Shown here piece after piece: positions 47,308-56,737 of a stretch of DNA of 64,000 bases. This DNA comes from Rhynchopus sp. YZ270_cl-10 (Eukaryota > Euglenozoa > Diplonemea > Diplonemida > Diplonemidae). The stretch spans positions 186,001 through 250,000 of the forward strand of contig OZ037872.1 in NCBI GenBank assembly GCA_964035575.1, in the 5' to 3' direction. The notes under the pieces were generated by a model that ran no database searches, was not told the origin of the DNA, and was given only the letters and a program-made list of their open reading frames with translations. Both the position numbers and the translations under genes were made by a program. Every line of letters starts with the position of its first letter. Position 1 is the stretch's first letter.

Positions 47308-48408
47308 GCTTTAGGTATAAAAAAAAGAAAGGTCCTTTTTTTTTTAGTGACTATTTGTTTTAAGCTTTATTTGTTTTTTGCCGCATCAGCATGCTAGAGA
47401 AAAGAGAAATTTCACACAAATTTCAAAACGAGGAAGGAGGAGAGGGGAAGGAGACAACCAGCACTGCAGGGCTATTGGGGAAGGGAAAGGCAAAAAAAAA
47501 GAAAACAAAAAGGCAAAAAAAGAACATGATAATATTGTGCAGTGTGGGCTTTTTTTAATTAATGATTGGGAGGAAGTTTTCTATGCAATTCTGTAAGGCA
47601 GAATCTGGCGATTACATTTCTTCCACCCGAGGGGAAGACAAAAAAAACGCGCAACCTTTACCCTAAAACTATGCTGTATTGGGATATTTTTCTTGAACAG
47701 CTCAGCTCTTCAATAGAGGGCAGGACTCCTTTGCCAGGACTGCATAAAACAAAACAAAAAAAAGCTTTTTTCCTGTCGTATGCGACTATCACTTTATATC
47801 AAAGATCAGTCAACAATTTCTGTTTTTTTTCTTTTCTTTTTAGTTTTTTTAGTTGATCTTACACTGGGGGGGAGAGGGTTGAAATCAGGTCTGAAATCCT
47901 TTTTATTTTTTTTTTTGGGAGGATGGAGAGAGGTGCGGGGTACGCCGTGTGCGACCTGGCCAGGGGAGGAGGAGGAGGAAGAGGAATAGGAGGAAAATCG
48001 AATTTGCATTTTTTTCTGTTAACAATCCGAAAACGGTCAAGCCACTTCATACAAGATGGGGGTATTTATAAGGTAAGCAATCCGTCGTCTTTATCCTCTC
48101 TCGTATTAGTGGAATTCCGTTTTTCTTCATTTTTTAATTTTTTGCAAATCACCCTGTCCCGCATCCACTAAGGGGGGGGGGAAAAGAAAATAAAATTGTC
48201 TTGTAAAAATACAAAGCCCTCTCGTGACAAGTGTACTTTTATTAAAATCTCATCTATTTTTGCGAGGAAATGGCATTCAGCCCCATCCCGCATTTTGGTT
48301 ACACCCAGAAACCCCAACAAAAAATAATGGGAGGTTACTGGGGAGGAGTTTGAATGGGTTTTTTTTATGAAGTTTTTGTTTTTTTTGCTTTTTTTATTTT
48401 TTGCTTTG

Positions 48409-48464
48409 TGCTGGAGTGGTGTAGTTGCTTTCGGTTGTGTTGCCACAATTGTGCAATCTCCACT
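48409..48464 (+). repeat. H5 hairpin repeat
   Basis: GCTGGAGTGGTGTAGTTGC, TTTCGGTTGTG, TTGCCACAATTGTGCAATC, TCCACTTTC. Outer TGGAG/CTCCA and inner GTTGC/GCAAT pair. Confidence 0.75.
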
Positions 48465-49188
48465 TTCTTTTTTTTTTTAAATCAGTACAAACGCCTCTAC
48501 GGACGCAGGCACCAATACTGTTTCTTTTTTTTTTTTTTTTTTTGCTTTTTTTCAGGGCGTTCGCTATCGCCATCGTTTTTTCCTGATCGTGGCGAAATGC
48601 CAAAAACCCCGAAATTTTCGTTTTTTTACTAGTGCTTAAAATAGGTCAAAAAAATTTTCCCCGCCGGAGAGAAGTTAGTTCGTGGGGTGAATCCCTGGTA
48701 CTGAATGGTCAAAAAAAAAATTGCGATTTGTGCGTGATCCCTTCCCCAGCACAAGTGATATTACAGCTGAACTTTCCTGATACTAAAACCAGCAAAACGA
48801 TGGAGAATTTCATCAATCCCCCCTCACTGAGGGTCTCTTTGTGTTGTTTAATCAAGCAGATGTACAAGAGAGAGGCATCCGTCATATGAGACTTCATCCT
48901 TATTTTGATTATTTTCAACTCTCTGCCATTGAAGATAGAGTTGACACGAGCAGTGACACCTTCTATAACAGGGGGTACGGTACACCTTCAGCAGACTGCA
49001 GGATTGAGGAGCGAGCGGGAGTGCTGGGGAAACTTCCTCTCACGGCAGGCGGGTTTGCGGATGATTTTGAGTACAGTGGACACCCCTCTGCGACCCCCCC
49101 TCCGGGGGGGTCTACAGGGTGGTGGGGAGAAATCTGTCTCTCTTTTTTTTTTTTTTTTCCCCTTTTTTTATTTATTTATTTATTTATA

Positions 49189-49299
49189 CAGGGTTTCGCC
49201 CCGGTGGGGCGAAGCCCTGGGGCGAAATAAAACGTCATTTTTTCAGGAAAAGATTTTTTTAACGAAAAAAAATATTTTTCGCCCGGGGCGAACGCCCTG
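49189..49299. repeat. Inverted-repeat element with GGGCGAA ends
   Basis: CAGGGTTTCGCCCC at the left and GGGGCGAACGCCCTG at the right; a second hairpin (CCCCGGTGGGGCGAAGCCCTGG) lies at the left end. Preceded by (TTTA)n. Confidence 0.5.
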
Positions 49300-49527
49300 C
49301 TTTTTTTTAAAAGGTACTTTCTATATCTCTCTCAGAGTTGAAAAAAACAAAGCGTTTTCTATCAAACAGGGCAAGAAGCAGGGGGCAGATTTATTGCAAG
49401 GGATAGGAGGTGTAACACAGCGTTATAATTGTTTTGCCTCATTTTTGAGAACAATGAAACCCAGCAAGAAGAAAGAAAATACTTGCAAGATGATCACGGT
49501 CTCTCTTGTACAACACGCATCTTTTTG

Positions 49528-49561
49528 AGATGATCCTAAGCCTCCATGTGCTCAATCACCT
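49528..49561 (+). repeat. H1 hairpin repeat with minus-strand wobbles
   Basis: AGATGATCCTAAGC, loop CTCCATGT, GCTCAATCACCT. On the + strand two inner pairs would be A-C; in minus-strand RNA they are G-U, so the whole stem pairs there. Confidence 0.8.
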
Positions 49562-49625
49562 CTGAAGAAATGTCACCTCAAGAAGTTAGTCGAAGATAGT
49601 AAACGGTGTGACGTTTGGGGTTTTA

Positions 49626-49727
49626 CAGTAAGACAACAAACATCGGGTGGGGTAAAAACCCCTCAGAGTTTTGAAATTCCAAAATCCACCTTAGTTTTTA
49701 CCCCCTGCGGTGTTTGTTGTGTTACTG
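49626..49727. repeat. Inverted-repeat MITE with CAGTAA ends
   Basis: CAGTAAGACAACAAACATCG...GGGGTAAAAAC pairs with GTTTTTACCCCC...TGTTTGTTGTGTTACTG. The left side is preceded by TA. No coding gene. Confidence 0.6.
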
Positions 49728-49750
49728 CACTTATTTTTTTTTTATACATA

Positions 49751-49790
49751 AACTGTTGTAGTGTAGTTGCCACAGCTGTGCAATCTCCAC
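49751..49790 (+). repeat. H5 hairpin repeat, shortened
   Basis: AACTGTTGTAGTGTAGTTGC, CACAGCTGTGCAAT, CTCCAC. Confidence 0.65.
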
Positions 49791-50593
49791 TTTTATTTTA
49801 TTTTTTCGCGGGTTTGCTGTATGTTATCACTGCATAATAAAGTATCGAACCAAGCGTGGTGTGCAAAAAATAGGGGGGGGTACTTACTAGCTCACAAAAA
49901 AGGAAAAAATTTTATGGCAAAAAATCATTTGATCGTATTTTGTATTTTTATATATTAGCACACACAACTCACCGAATTGGAATGCACCTGAAAAAGTGCG
50001 CTTTTTTATCTGTCTTTCTGGGTTTCTGAGAAAGTAATACAATCAAAGCCATAAACTGAGTCTGGACAAACAAAACGAACTGAACTAAAAAGAATAATTC
50101 TTCACAAAAAAAAAAAAACTTTTTTTTTTTTGTTGCGAGAAATGCAGAGGCAGGACGAGATGGAAATGATGGCTAGTAATATGAAAAAAAGGAAGAAAAA
50201 AAAAAAAAAAAAAAAACAAAATAAGACGGATCGCGACCTAGGATGTTACATGAATTGAATTGAGGGAAAATGGAAGTTTTATTTTTTTTACGCATAGTGC
50301 TGTTCCAACAGTGTTAGTAATTGGATTTTCCTTTTCCTGGTTTTTCGAATCCACAGACATCAAAAGATGGACGCACAAAAATCCGGTAAGGGCCAGAGAG
50401 AGGGGCGTGAAAGGGTTGTGTTCCTCCATGAAGGACACCCAATGCAGGTAGAGAACTGGCAAGCTCAGTGAGAACAGAAATCTCACGCAGAACGTAAAAA
50501 GGGAGGGGGGCAAAAAAAAAAGCTTGGTTTTCAAGATCTTTCGTGTACCGATCCTCTCTGTGTGAAGTGGCGGTTACAACTCGCTCTAGATCA

Positions 50594-50650
50594 GTTCAAT
50601 ACTATACCTTACGTCACCTTCGGTTTCCCTTACAGGGGGTGAAGGAAGGT
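50594..50650 (+). repeat. H7 hairpin, single copy outside the satellite
   Basis: GTTCAATACTATACCTTACG, TCACCTTCGGTTTCCC, TTACAGGGGGTGAAGGAAGG. Same as the hairpin in every 262-bp satellite unit at 59659-60970, with a few changes. CCTTACGTCACC/GGTGAAGGAAGG pair. Confidence 0.7.
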
Positions 50651-50983
50651 TGTGGAAAACACAAAACCTTTATTGAGATGAGTGAAAACCGTCTTGGGGA
50701 GTTTTTTTTTTTGTAGTGTCGACCATATTACCCACCAATAGGTAGGCTATTGTCGATACGACATTTTTTGCTCTCCCTTGTGTCGCAAAAGGAGAAGGGA
50801 AAAAAAAAAAAACATCGCAAAATCCTTTTTGGGGACGCTTTCTTTTGTCAAAATATAAAGTAAAGTGGGTGCAAAAAAAAGGGGCTCCGGGGCGCAAAAT
50901 GCTCCGTGGGGTGGTATTATCGAACTCCGGGGTGTTAAAGAAATACCGCGAGGTTGAAAGAAGGAAAACATTAGAAATTAAAG

Positions 50984-51367
50984 CATGGATGGCACCCGGC
51001 AACGGGTACAGGGAAGTACCGGGGGTTAATTTTTTCATTGCCGGGTATTACCGGTCCAAACGGGTAATAAACAATACTAGTTTTTACCGACCAGAAAAGT
51101 TTTCTTGATGAGTGTTTTCTGAGTGTGCACGAACCTGTGTACCTGTGTACCTGTGTACCTGTGTACCTGTGTACCTGTGTACCTGTGTACCTGTGTACCT
51201 GTGTACCTGTGTACCTGTGTACCTGTGTACCTGTGTACCTGTGTACCTGTGTACCTGTGTACCTGTGTACCTGTGTACCTGTGTACCTGTGTACCTGTGT
51301 ACCTGTGTACCTGTGTACCTGTGTACCTGTGTACCTGTGTACCTGTGTAGAACGGGTGCCATCCATG
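50984..51367. mobile_element. Inverted-repeat element carrying an 8-bp minisatellite
   Basis: The 15-base ends CATGGATGGCACCCG and CGGGTGCCATCCATG are perfect reverse complements and enclose the minisatellite at 51134-51349. No coding gene. Confidence 0.55.
51134..51349. repeat. 8-bp minisatellite, 27 copies
   Basis: Unit CCTGTGTA repeated 27 times with no variation that I can see. It is open in several frames on both strands only because the unit has no stop; not coding. Confidence 0.92.
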
Positions 51368-51387
51368 TTACATGAAAAAAAATTGTA

Positions 51388-51416
51388 AGATGAAGCCAAG
51401 CGAGTGCTTAGTCACC
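51388..51416 (+). repeat. H1 hairpin repeat with minus-strand wobble
   Basis: AATTGTA head, AGATGAAGCCAAGC, loop GAGT, GCTTAGTCACC, then A-rich. CCAAGC/GCTTAG is C-A on the + strand and U-G on the minus strand. Confidence 0.75.
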
Positions 51417-51676
51417 AAAAGAATGTCCTTTTCTGAAAGACAAGAATACAAAAAAAAATAAAGCAAATTGAATGAAGAAAGGGGGAAAATATGGGTGAAG
51501 CAAAGACAGTGCAACAACGCCTCTGGGAGACGCAAGGCACTGATACTCAAAAAGGGGAGTGATAGGGCATTTTATTTTTATGTGAGGGCATACATTTATT
51601 GTTTTTTTTTTTGAGCGTCAATTCCCAAAAAGAGCGGATGTGGGAAGAAATTTGAGGACAAAGGAAAAAAGAGGTA

Positions 51677-51710
51677 AGATGAACCTGAGCATTATGGTGC
51701 TCAGTCACCT
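51677..51710 (+). repeat. H1 hairpin repeat with compensatory change
   Basis: AGATGAACCTGAGC, loop ATTATGGT, GCTCAGTCACCT. Relative to consensus CTAAGC/GCTTAG, one base has changed in each arm so that the stem still pairs perfectly (CTGAGC/GCTCAG). Confidence 0.82.
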
Positions 51711-52290
51711 TGAATATCACAGGTGTCTTTGTTGATATAAATTAAAAGAAGGGGAAATTACAGAATAGGCAAGCGTGAAGGGTGGAACTGGGGTAGGGGG
51801 AAATCATTCCCATAACACAAAACAGCAAGAAATCATGAAAAAAAAAAACACACAAAAAAAAATATAATAGCACACTATATACAGCAGACGTACTCAGTAC
51901 GATCAATTTTGTGACAATATTTTTTTTTTCTTTTTTATTCACGACAAAACGCATCCCATTCCAGTGGCCAGGTCTCAGTGTCTTCATTACCTTTTTTTTT
52001 CTTTCTTTCCCCTTTACGCACAAACTCTGCATTAGCAATGCAGGCTTTTTGTTGTTGATATATTGGAAGCAGTGAGCTGCCCACGCAGGCAGTCTGCACC
52101 ATTTCCAAGGTATCGCGTTTACTTTAAAAAAAAAAAAAAATAGAGTGATAAAATTGACAGTGCAAACTTTACCACTCTTTACTTTATCAGCCAGCACAAA
52201 AAAATAAACAAAAATTTGTAAGATAGTTGCGCCACAAAAAATAGGGCAGAAAAAAAAGAAAAAAAAGAAAAAAAAGAAAAAAAAGAAAAG

Positions 52291-52336
52291 GTGAAAGTGC
52301 AAAACGCCTCCGTTCATCGGGGGACGCAGGCACTGC
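52291..52336 (+). repeat. H2 hairpin repeat, near consensus
   Basis: GTGAAAGTGCAAAACGCCTC, CGTTCATCGGGGGACG, CAGGCACTG. GTGC/GCAC and CGCCTCCG/CGGGGGACG pair. Confidence 0.72.
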
Positions 52337-52363
52337 AGAAAAAGAAAAAAAATGAAGTTTATA

Positions 52364-52396
52364 AGATGAATGCATCTCCGGTGCACGTACACATCT
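52364..52396 (+). repeat. H4 hairpin repeat with H1-type head
   Basis: GAAGTTTATA head as in H1, then AGATGAATGCATCTCCGGTG, CACGTACACATCTT. It links H1 and H4 as subfamilies of one module. Confidence 0.7.
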
Positions 52397-53241
52397 TAGA
52401 AGAGCTTAAAAATGCAGGTTAGGAACGGAAATCAATGTGAGGTAATTCCTCTTGCCAAATGCTTGGTATATAAAAAGAACAAAAAACAACCTTGAAACTG
52501 ATGAAAATAAAAACCCTTTTTTTTTGAGAAAGAACTAAAAGAATACCGTAAACACATACTAACGTAACACACTCAAACCTCATACACATTTCAGAAAAAA
52601 AACACAAGAGCCCTGATTTTTGTTGTATCTCGTGTCAATAATAATCACCTGCAAAATAAGACAGGGGGGTGGGTGGGTGGTGGGGTATGCACAAAAAGAA
52701 TGACAATCAATTGAAAAATGAACACCTTGTATGCTTTCTGGTGGGGGGGGAAAAAAAGAAGTTTACTTTCAATTACTTTCGACTATTGGAAACAGAAAGC
52801 ATCAGAGGGTGCAACACTCTGTGTCCTTTCTTTAAAAAAAGCGTAAAAAAAAAAATGTTGCTGCCTGTTGCTTGAGTCACCTTGATTACAATCGCACAGC
52901 ATCAGCTGTGTGGAATTGCACAAGGACGTTTGTCTGAGATAATATATAATGTCAAATCCCCGGTTGATCACCTACTGCCAGGCTCTGATTGTATATTTTT
53001 CGGTTTTATTCGGGCTCTTTGAACTAAGACGAATAATCGAGAGTTTCTCTTCACAGGCTGTAGTGTAGGTTATAATAGTCATTCGGTGCATGCGGGCAGA
53101 AAAAGAAAAAGAAAAAAAAATCGACAAATGAATTAGGCAAAAAAAAAGGGGGTACAACGTAAAATTTACGCAGACACTTCCTTGATGAGCGTGCACTTCA
53201 AAGCAGGCAATAATAAGAGAAAAGAAAGAAAAAGCTTTTAA

Positions 53242-53268
53242 AGATGAACCTAAGCCTTCTTAGTCACC
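53242..53268 (+). repeat. H1 hairpin repeat, short loop
   Basis: AGATGAACCTAAGCCTTCTT, AGTCACC, then A-rich. CTAAG/CTTAG pair. Two further H1-like remnants follow at 53506-53538 and 53550-53582. Confidence 0.7.
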
Positions 53269-54019
53269 AAAAAGTTTTATTTGAAATACAAGCCTCTGAT
53301 TAGAGTGTACCAAAAATTTTTTTGAATGATGGTCTTGAAACATCATTTCTTTCAAAATTTCTTCAAATTAAAGTGTCGTTGAAATCGTGCAAAAGAGTAA
53401 GAGAATATTTCATAAACATTCTTTTCTAAACGAAAAAGAACGTAAAAGAGGGTGCAAAAAATGTACCCTTGCTAGAGAAAAAAAGAAAAAGAAAAAGAAA
53501 AGAAGAAGAACCTACGCCTTCTGTGCTTTTGGTCACCTAATCGGTGAATTGATACTAAGCCCCATCCACGCTTAGTCCCCTATTTAAAAAAAATCTGCTT
53601 TTCAGAACCACCCATCTCGAGAGAGAGGCGAGATCAAATGATCTGGACACTTCTTAAGGGGGGTTTTTTTTTGAAGTCTTGAGAGAATAGATAAAAAAAG
53701 GAAAATTGAGGGAGAAGGAGAAGGGCATGGGGTGTCGGTAGATAGTCCCTTTTGAGCCCTCGTGTGTGTGGCGAGAACTCTTTTTCTATAAGGACAGAAC
53801 AAAAAAAAACAAAAAAAAAAAAAAAAACAAAATGGCAAAACGCATTCACCCTTCTTTTAGGTTGCGAACCAGACGAAACGAAACAAAAAAAAATAAAACG
53901 TAAAATATGGGGGGGTTCGAAATATCCTCTCATGAATGAGAGAAGCCAAGGGGGTAAGGGGTCAGGGGTCAGGGGGTGAAGGGCACAGCAAAGCACAATA
54001 TTTTGAAAAAGTGAATTTG

Positions 54020-54050
54020 TGAAAGTGCAACCCGCCTCTGTGGACGGAAG
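54020..54050 (+). repeat. H2 hairpin repeat, shortened
   Basis: GTGAAAGTGCAACCCGCCTC, TGTGGACGGAAG. Confidence 0.55.
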
Positions 54051-54235
54051 TTTACACAATCAATTAAAGGCTGCCCCTGTGTGGTGGGGGGGAGTTTGGG
54101 GATAATAACTATTTTTTTGGGGTTTTCTGATTTTTTTTTTTTTGATTTTCTGGGATTTTTTTTGTTGTTGTTTTTTTTTTGGAGTAGCATTCGTTATTCA
54201 AACGCTAAACAATACTTTGAAAAAAAAATTGAAAA

Positions 54236-54253
54236 GATGAATTAGCACATCTA
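54236..54253 (+). repeat. H4 hairpin, minimal form
   Basis: AGATGAATTAGCACATCT, then A-run. Only the outer AGATG/CATCT stem remains. Confidence 0.45.
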
Positions 54254-55067
54254 AAACAGGGTTTGGGGGTTTTTTCTGAGGTTTTTGATTTATCCTGGAT
54301 ATTTTGTTTTTTTTTTTTTTTCGTTTGTAAAAAAAATCCAGAAAAACGTTTTGTAAAAATAACGAGAAATATATTTTTCTTGATGAGTCGACAATCACCT
54401 GAAGAAAATGCTGATCCAAAAAAAGGTGGTTGCGCACTACTTCAGGGTCTCTACTAAGGGATCTTTACCATAAAAGATAACAGCACCCTTGGGAGCTTTA
54501 GCTTGTAGTATGATGAGAGTCATCAATTGTCAAAGGGGGGGAAAAAAGATGGTATTTCGGACGCACAATAGCTCACGAAAGAACCGCCCGACAAAAGCCA
54601 CGCCATCGACCTCCAATCATTGCCCCTTTTCACGGATACTGTCAAATACTGGCCAGATCTGGGAACCAGGTTTCAAATCTGGAAAAAAACGAGCCAGATC
54701 TGGGATTTCGCTCCCCATATCAGGCCAGATCTGGCAGCATCCATGCCTGTTGTTAGGGACGGAACTTTTTCGTGATTTACTGTATCGCGTTGAAACAGAC
54801 ATGGATACAGAGAGAGAGTGAGTGTGGTAGTTTTTCTTTTCCCCTCTCTTGGCGTGGTAGAAGTCGCAAGTTTTTACAAAAGTCTTCGCAGGGTAAAAGG
54901 GGGTCAGGGTCAAAAATATTGCAGTAATAAAAAAGCCTGGCCAGGTTTTTACAAAATCTTTACAAAGTCTTTACGGTGTACTATGCGAGCTTCGACTACG
55001 CCATCTCTCTTTTGATGTCCATTTTTTTTTTTTTTTTTTTTTGTTGTTGTTTTTTTTTTGAAAAAAA

Positions 55068-55107
55068 ATGTTGGAATGGTGTGGTTGCAACCTATGCAAT
55101 CTCCACT
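55068..55107 (+). repeat. H5 hairpin repeat, shortened
   Basis: ATGTTGGAATGGTGTGGTTGC, AACCTATGCAATC, TCCACTGTCC. GTTGC/GCAAT pair. Confidence 0.65.
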
Positions 55108-55502
55108 GTCCCTACAGTCGAAACTTTTTGCTGTCTCGACAATCACTTTAGACTTTCGAAAAATAAAAACAAAAAAAACAAAAAAACATGCGAAGGGCGT
55201 GATTTCTCTTCCTTTTTCTAATTTTTTTTTTTGACATTTCGCTTACTACTGTTTTATCGAAACAGGAAGGGGGGTGGGGGGTGGTAAAATGACTTGAACA
55301 TGGTGACTAAGGGGACAGGGGGGTTTTGCGTACAGCCCTGGTTGAAATGATGAAAGAAGAGTTGATTAAGAGGGGGGTCGCGTGGGTACGCTTGTTACCC
55401 CCACCTCTTATTTTGTTACAAAAACAGGTTGGAGTGTGCGCGCTTCAACGCAAAACACACTTGGTAAAAAAACGCAACCCATTTCGAACAAAAAAATTTA
55501 TA

Positions 55503-55532
55503 AGATGATAAACTTCTTGTGCTTAGTCACCT
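55503..55532 (+). repeat. H1 hairpin repeat
   Basis: AATTTATA head, AGATGATAAACTTCTTGTGC, TTAGTCACCT. The left inner arm is eroded; the rest is intact. Confidence 0.65.
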
Positions 55533-56107
55533 AGGAAAAGAAGGCCACCACGATCTCGACAAACGCTCTGTCTATCTTTCTTCCTATCAAAGAAGAGAAA
55601 AAAAAACGAAAACAGGAAAATACAGTTATTGCTGTCGAGATCCGTTAGCTTTTCTTTTTTTAGGGCTGTACCGCGGGATGGGAGTTTAAAAAAAAAACAT
55701 AAAGGTTAGATTTTGCCCTTTTTTTTTAGGACCAGAAATACTTCCTCAAGCTAGCGTTGAGATGGATTGGGGGTGGGGGAGTGAAATCTTTTTTTGTTTT
55801 TTTCGTTATTATAGAAGTGAAGAAAAACGGATTGCAGTTGTCATGGTGTTATCATTTCTTTTGTGTAATCTTTCCTGAGGCCTTTTTCAATCGTTTGTGG
55901 CCGTCGAATACTAAAATCCCTTTGAACCAAATGGTACAGGAATTTGCACAGCAATACCAAAGTGCAGGCGTTACGGAGGATTACAGACAAGGGGAGTTGA
56001 GAAGAGTACACCCACGACAACGACACATACAGTACTTTTTTTTTTCTTTGAATAAAACCAAAAAAAATAGAATCAGACTTCAGAATACGAAGTGAATAAA
56101 AGGAGAA

Positions 56108-56147
56108 GTTGAAAGGTGCAAACGCCTTACCGTTCAGCGGACGGCAC
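56108..56147 (+). repeat. H2 hairpin repeat
   Basis: AGTTGAAAGGTGCAAACGCC, TTACCGTTCAGCGGACGGCAC. GTGC/GCAC, CGCC and CCG/CGG arms pair. Confidence 0.7.
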
Positions 56148-56442
56148 TATAAAAAAGAAAAAGAAAACAACCCTTTTTTTCGTTTATCGCCTCAAAATTT
56201 GTGGTTTTTCACTGGAATGAGTGGTCTGAGGGGGATAAACCAAATACTGAACAATTTGCGGGCACCTTCGGTCGATTCTATTTCCTCTTTGCCTATGCTT
56301 GGTATATAAAACAAAAAAAAAATTCTGTAGATGAAAATAAAAAAAATGGGGAAGTGCTAGAAAATTGTCTCGAAACGAAGCGTGACCTGAATATGGAGCA
56401 CGTCCTTTTCGGTGAAATAAAAGAGAAAAAAAAAATTCTTGA

Positions 56443-56475
56443 AAGACGAATGCGCAACTATTCTGTAGTATACAC
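56443..56475 (+). repeat. H4 hairpin repeat, divergent
   Basis: CTTGAA head, AGACGAATGCGCAACTATTC, TGTAGTATACACATTT. Confidence 0.45.
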
Positions 56476-56737
56476 ATTTTCAACAAATAGCCATCTGATC
56501 TGATTTATTTACTCCTTTTAAAAAAGCCAAAAAACTAATTCTATTTGCCTTTTTTTTGGGGGGGATTTCTTGAATTTTTCCATTCGTTCTAATGAAAACA
56601 GTTGAAAAAAAAGGGGAAAGGTGGCAATCCACTACACGAACCGCTCACCTCCCCCCCTTCCCACCCCCCCCCCTCCATTTTCCCACCCAATTATAGGGTT
56701 CATGCCGCAATAATTGAAGCAACACAAACCAACAGTT

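Larger units (their letters stand above)
46463..56737. other. 10-kb gene-free stretch between SPX-kinase and amidase 3
   Basis: No credible coding gene. It holds the hAT-like element (46652), an H3-like fragment (48204), H5 (48409, 49751, 55068), palindromes (49189, 49626), H1 (49528, 51388, 51677, 53242, 55503), an H7 single copy (50594), the 8-bp minisatellite element (50984-51367), H2 (52291, 54020, 56108), H4 (52364, 54236, 56443) and many A/T runs. CAGATCTGG-type motifs repeat at 54650-54740. Confidence 0.55.

Noticed and set aside
51112-51399. Long frames on both strands over the 8-bp minisatellite
   Set aside because: A stop-free 24-base superperiod opens several frames at once; encodes only VPVYLCTC or TGTQVHRY repeats.
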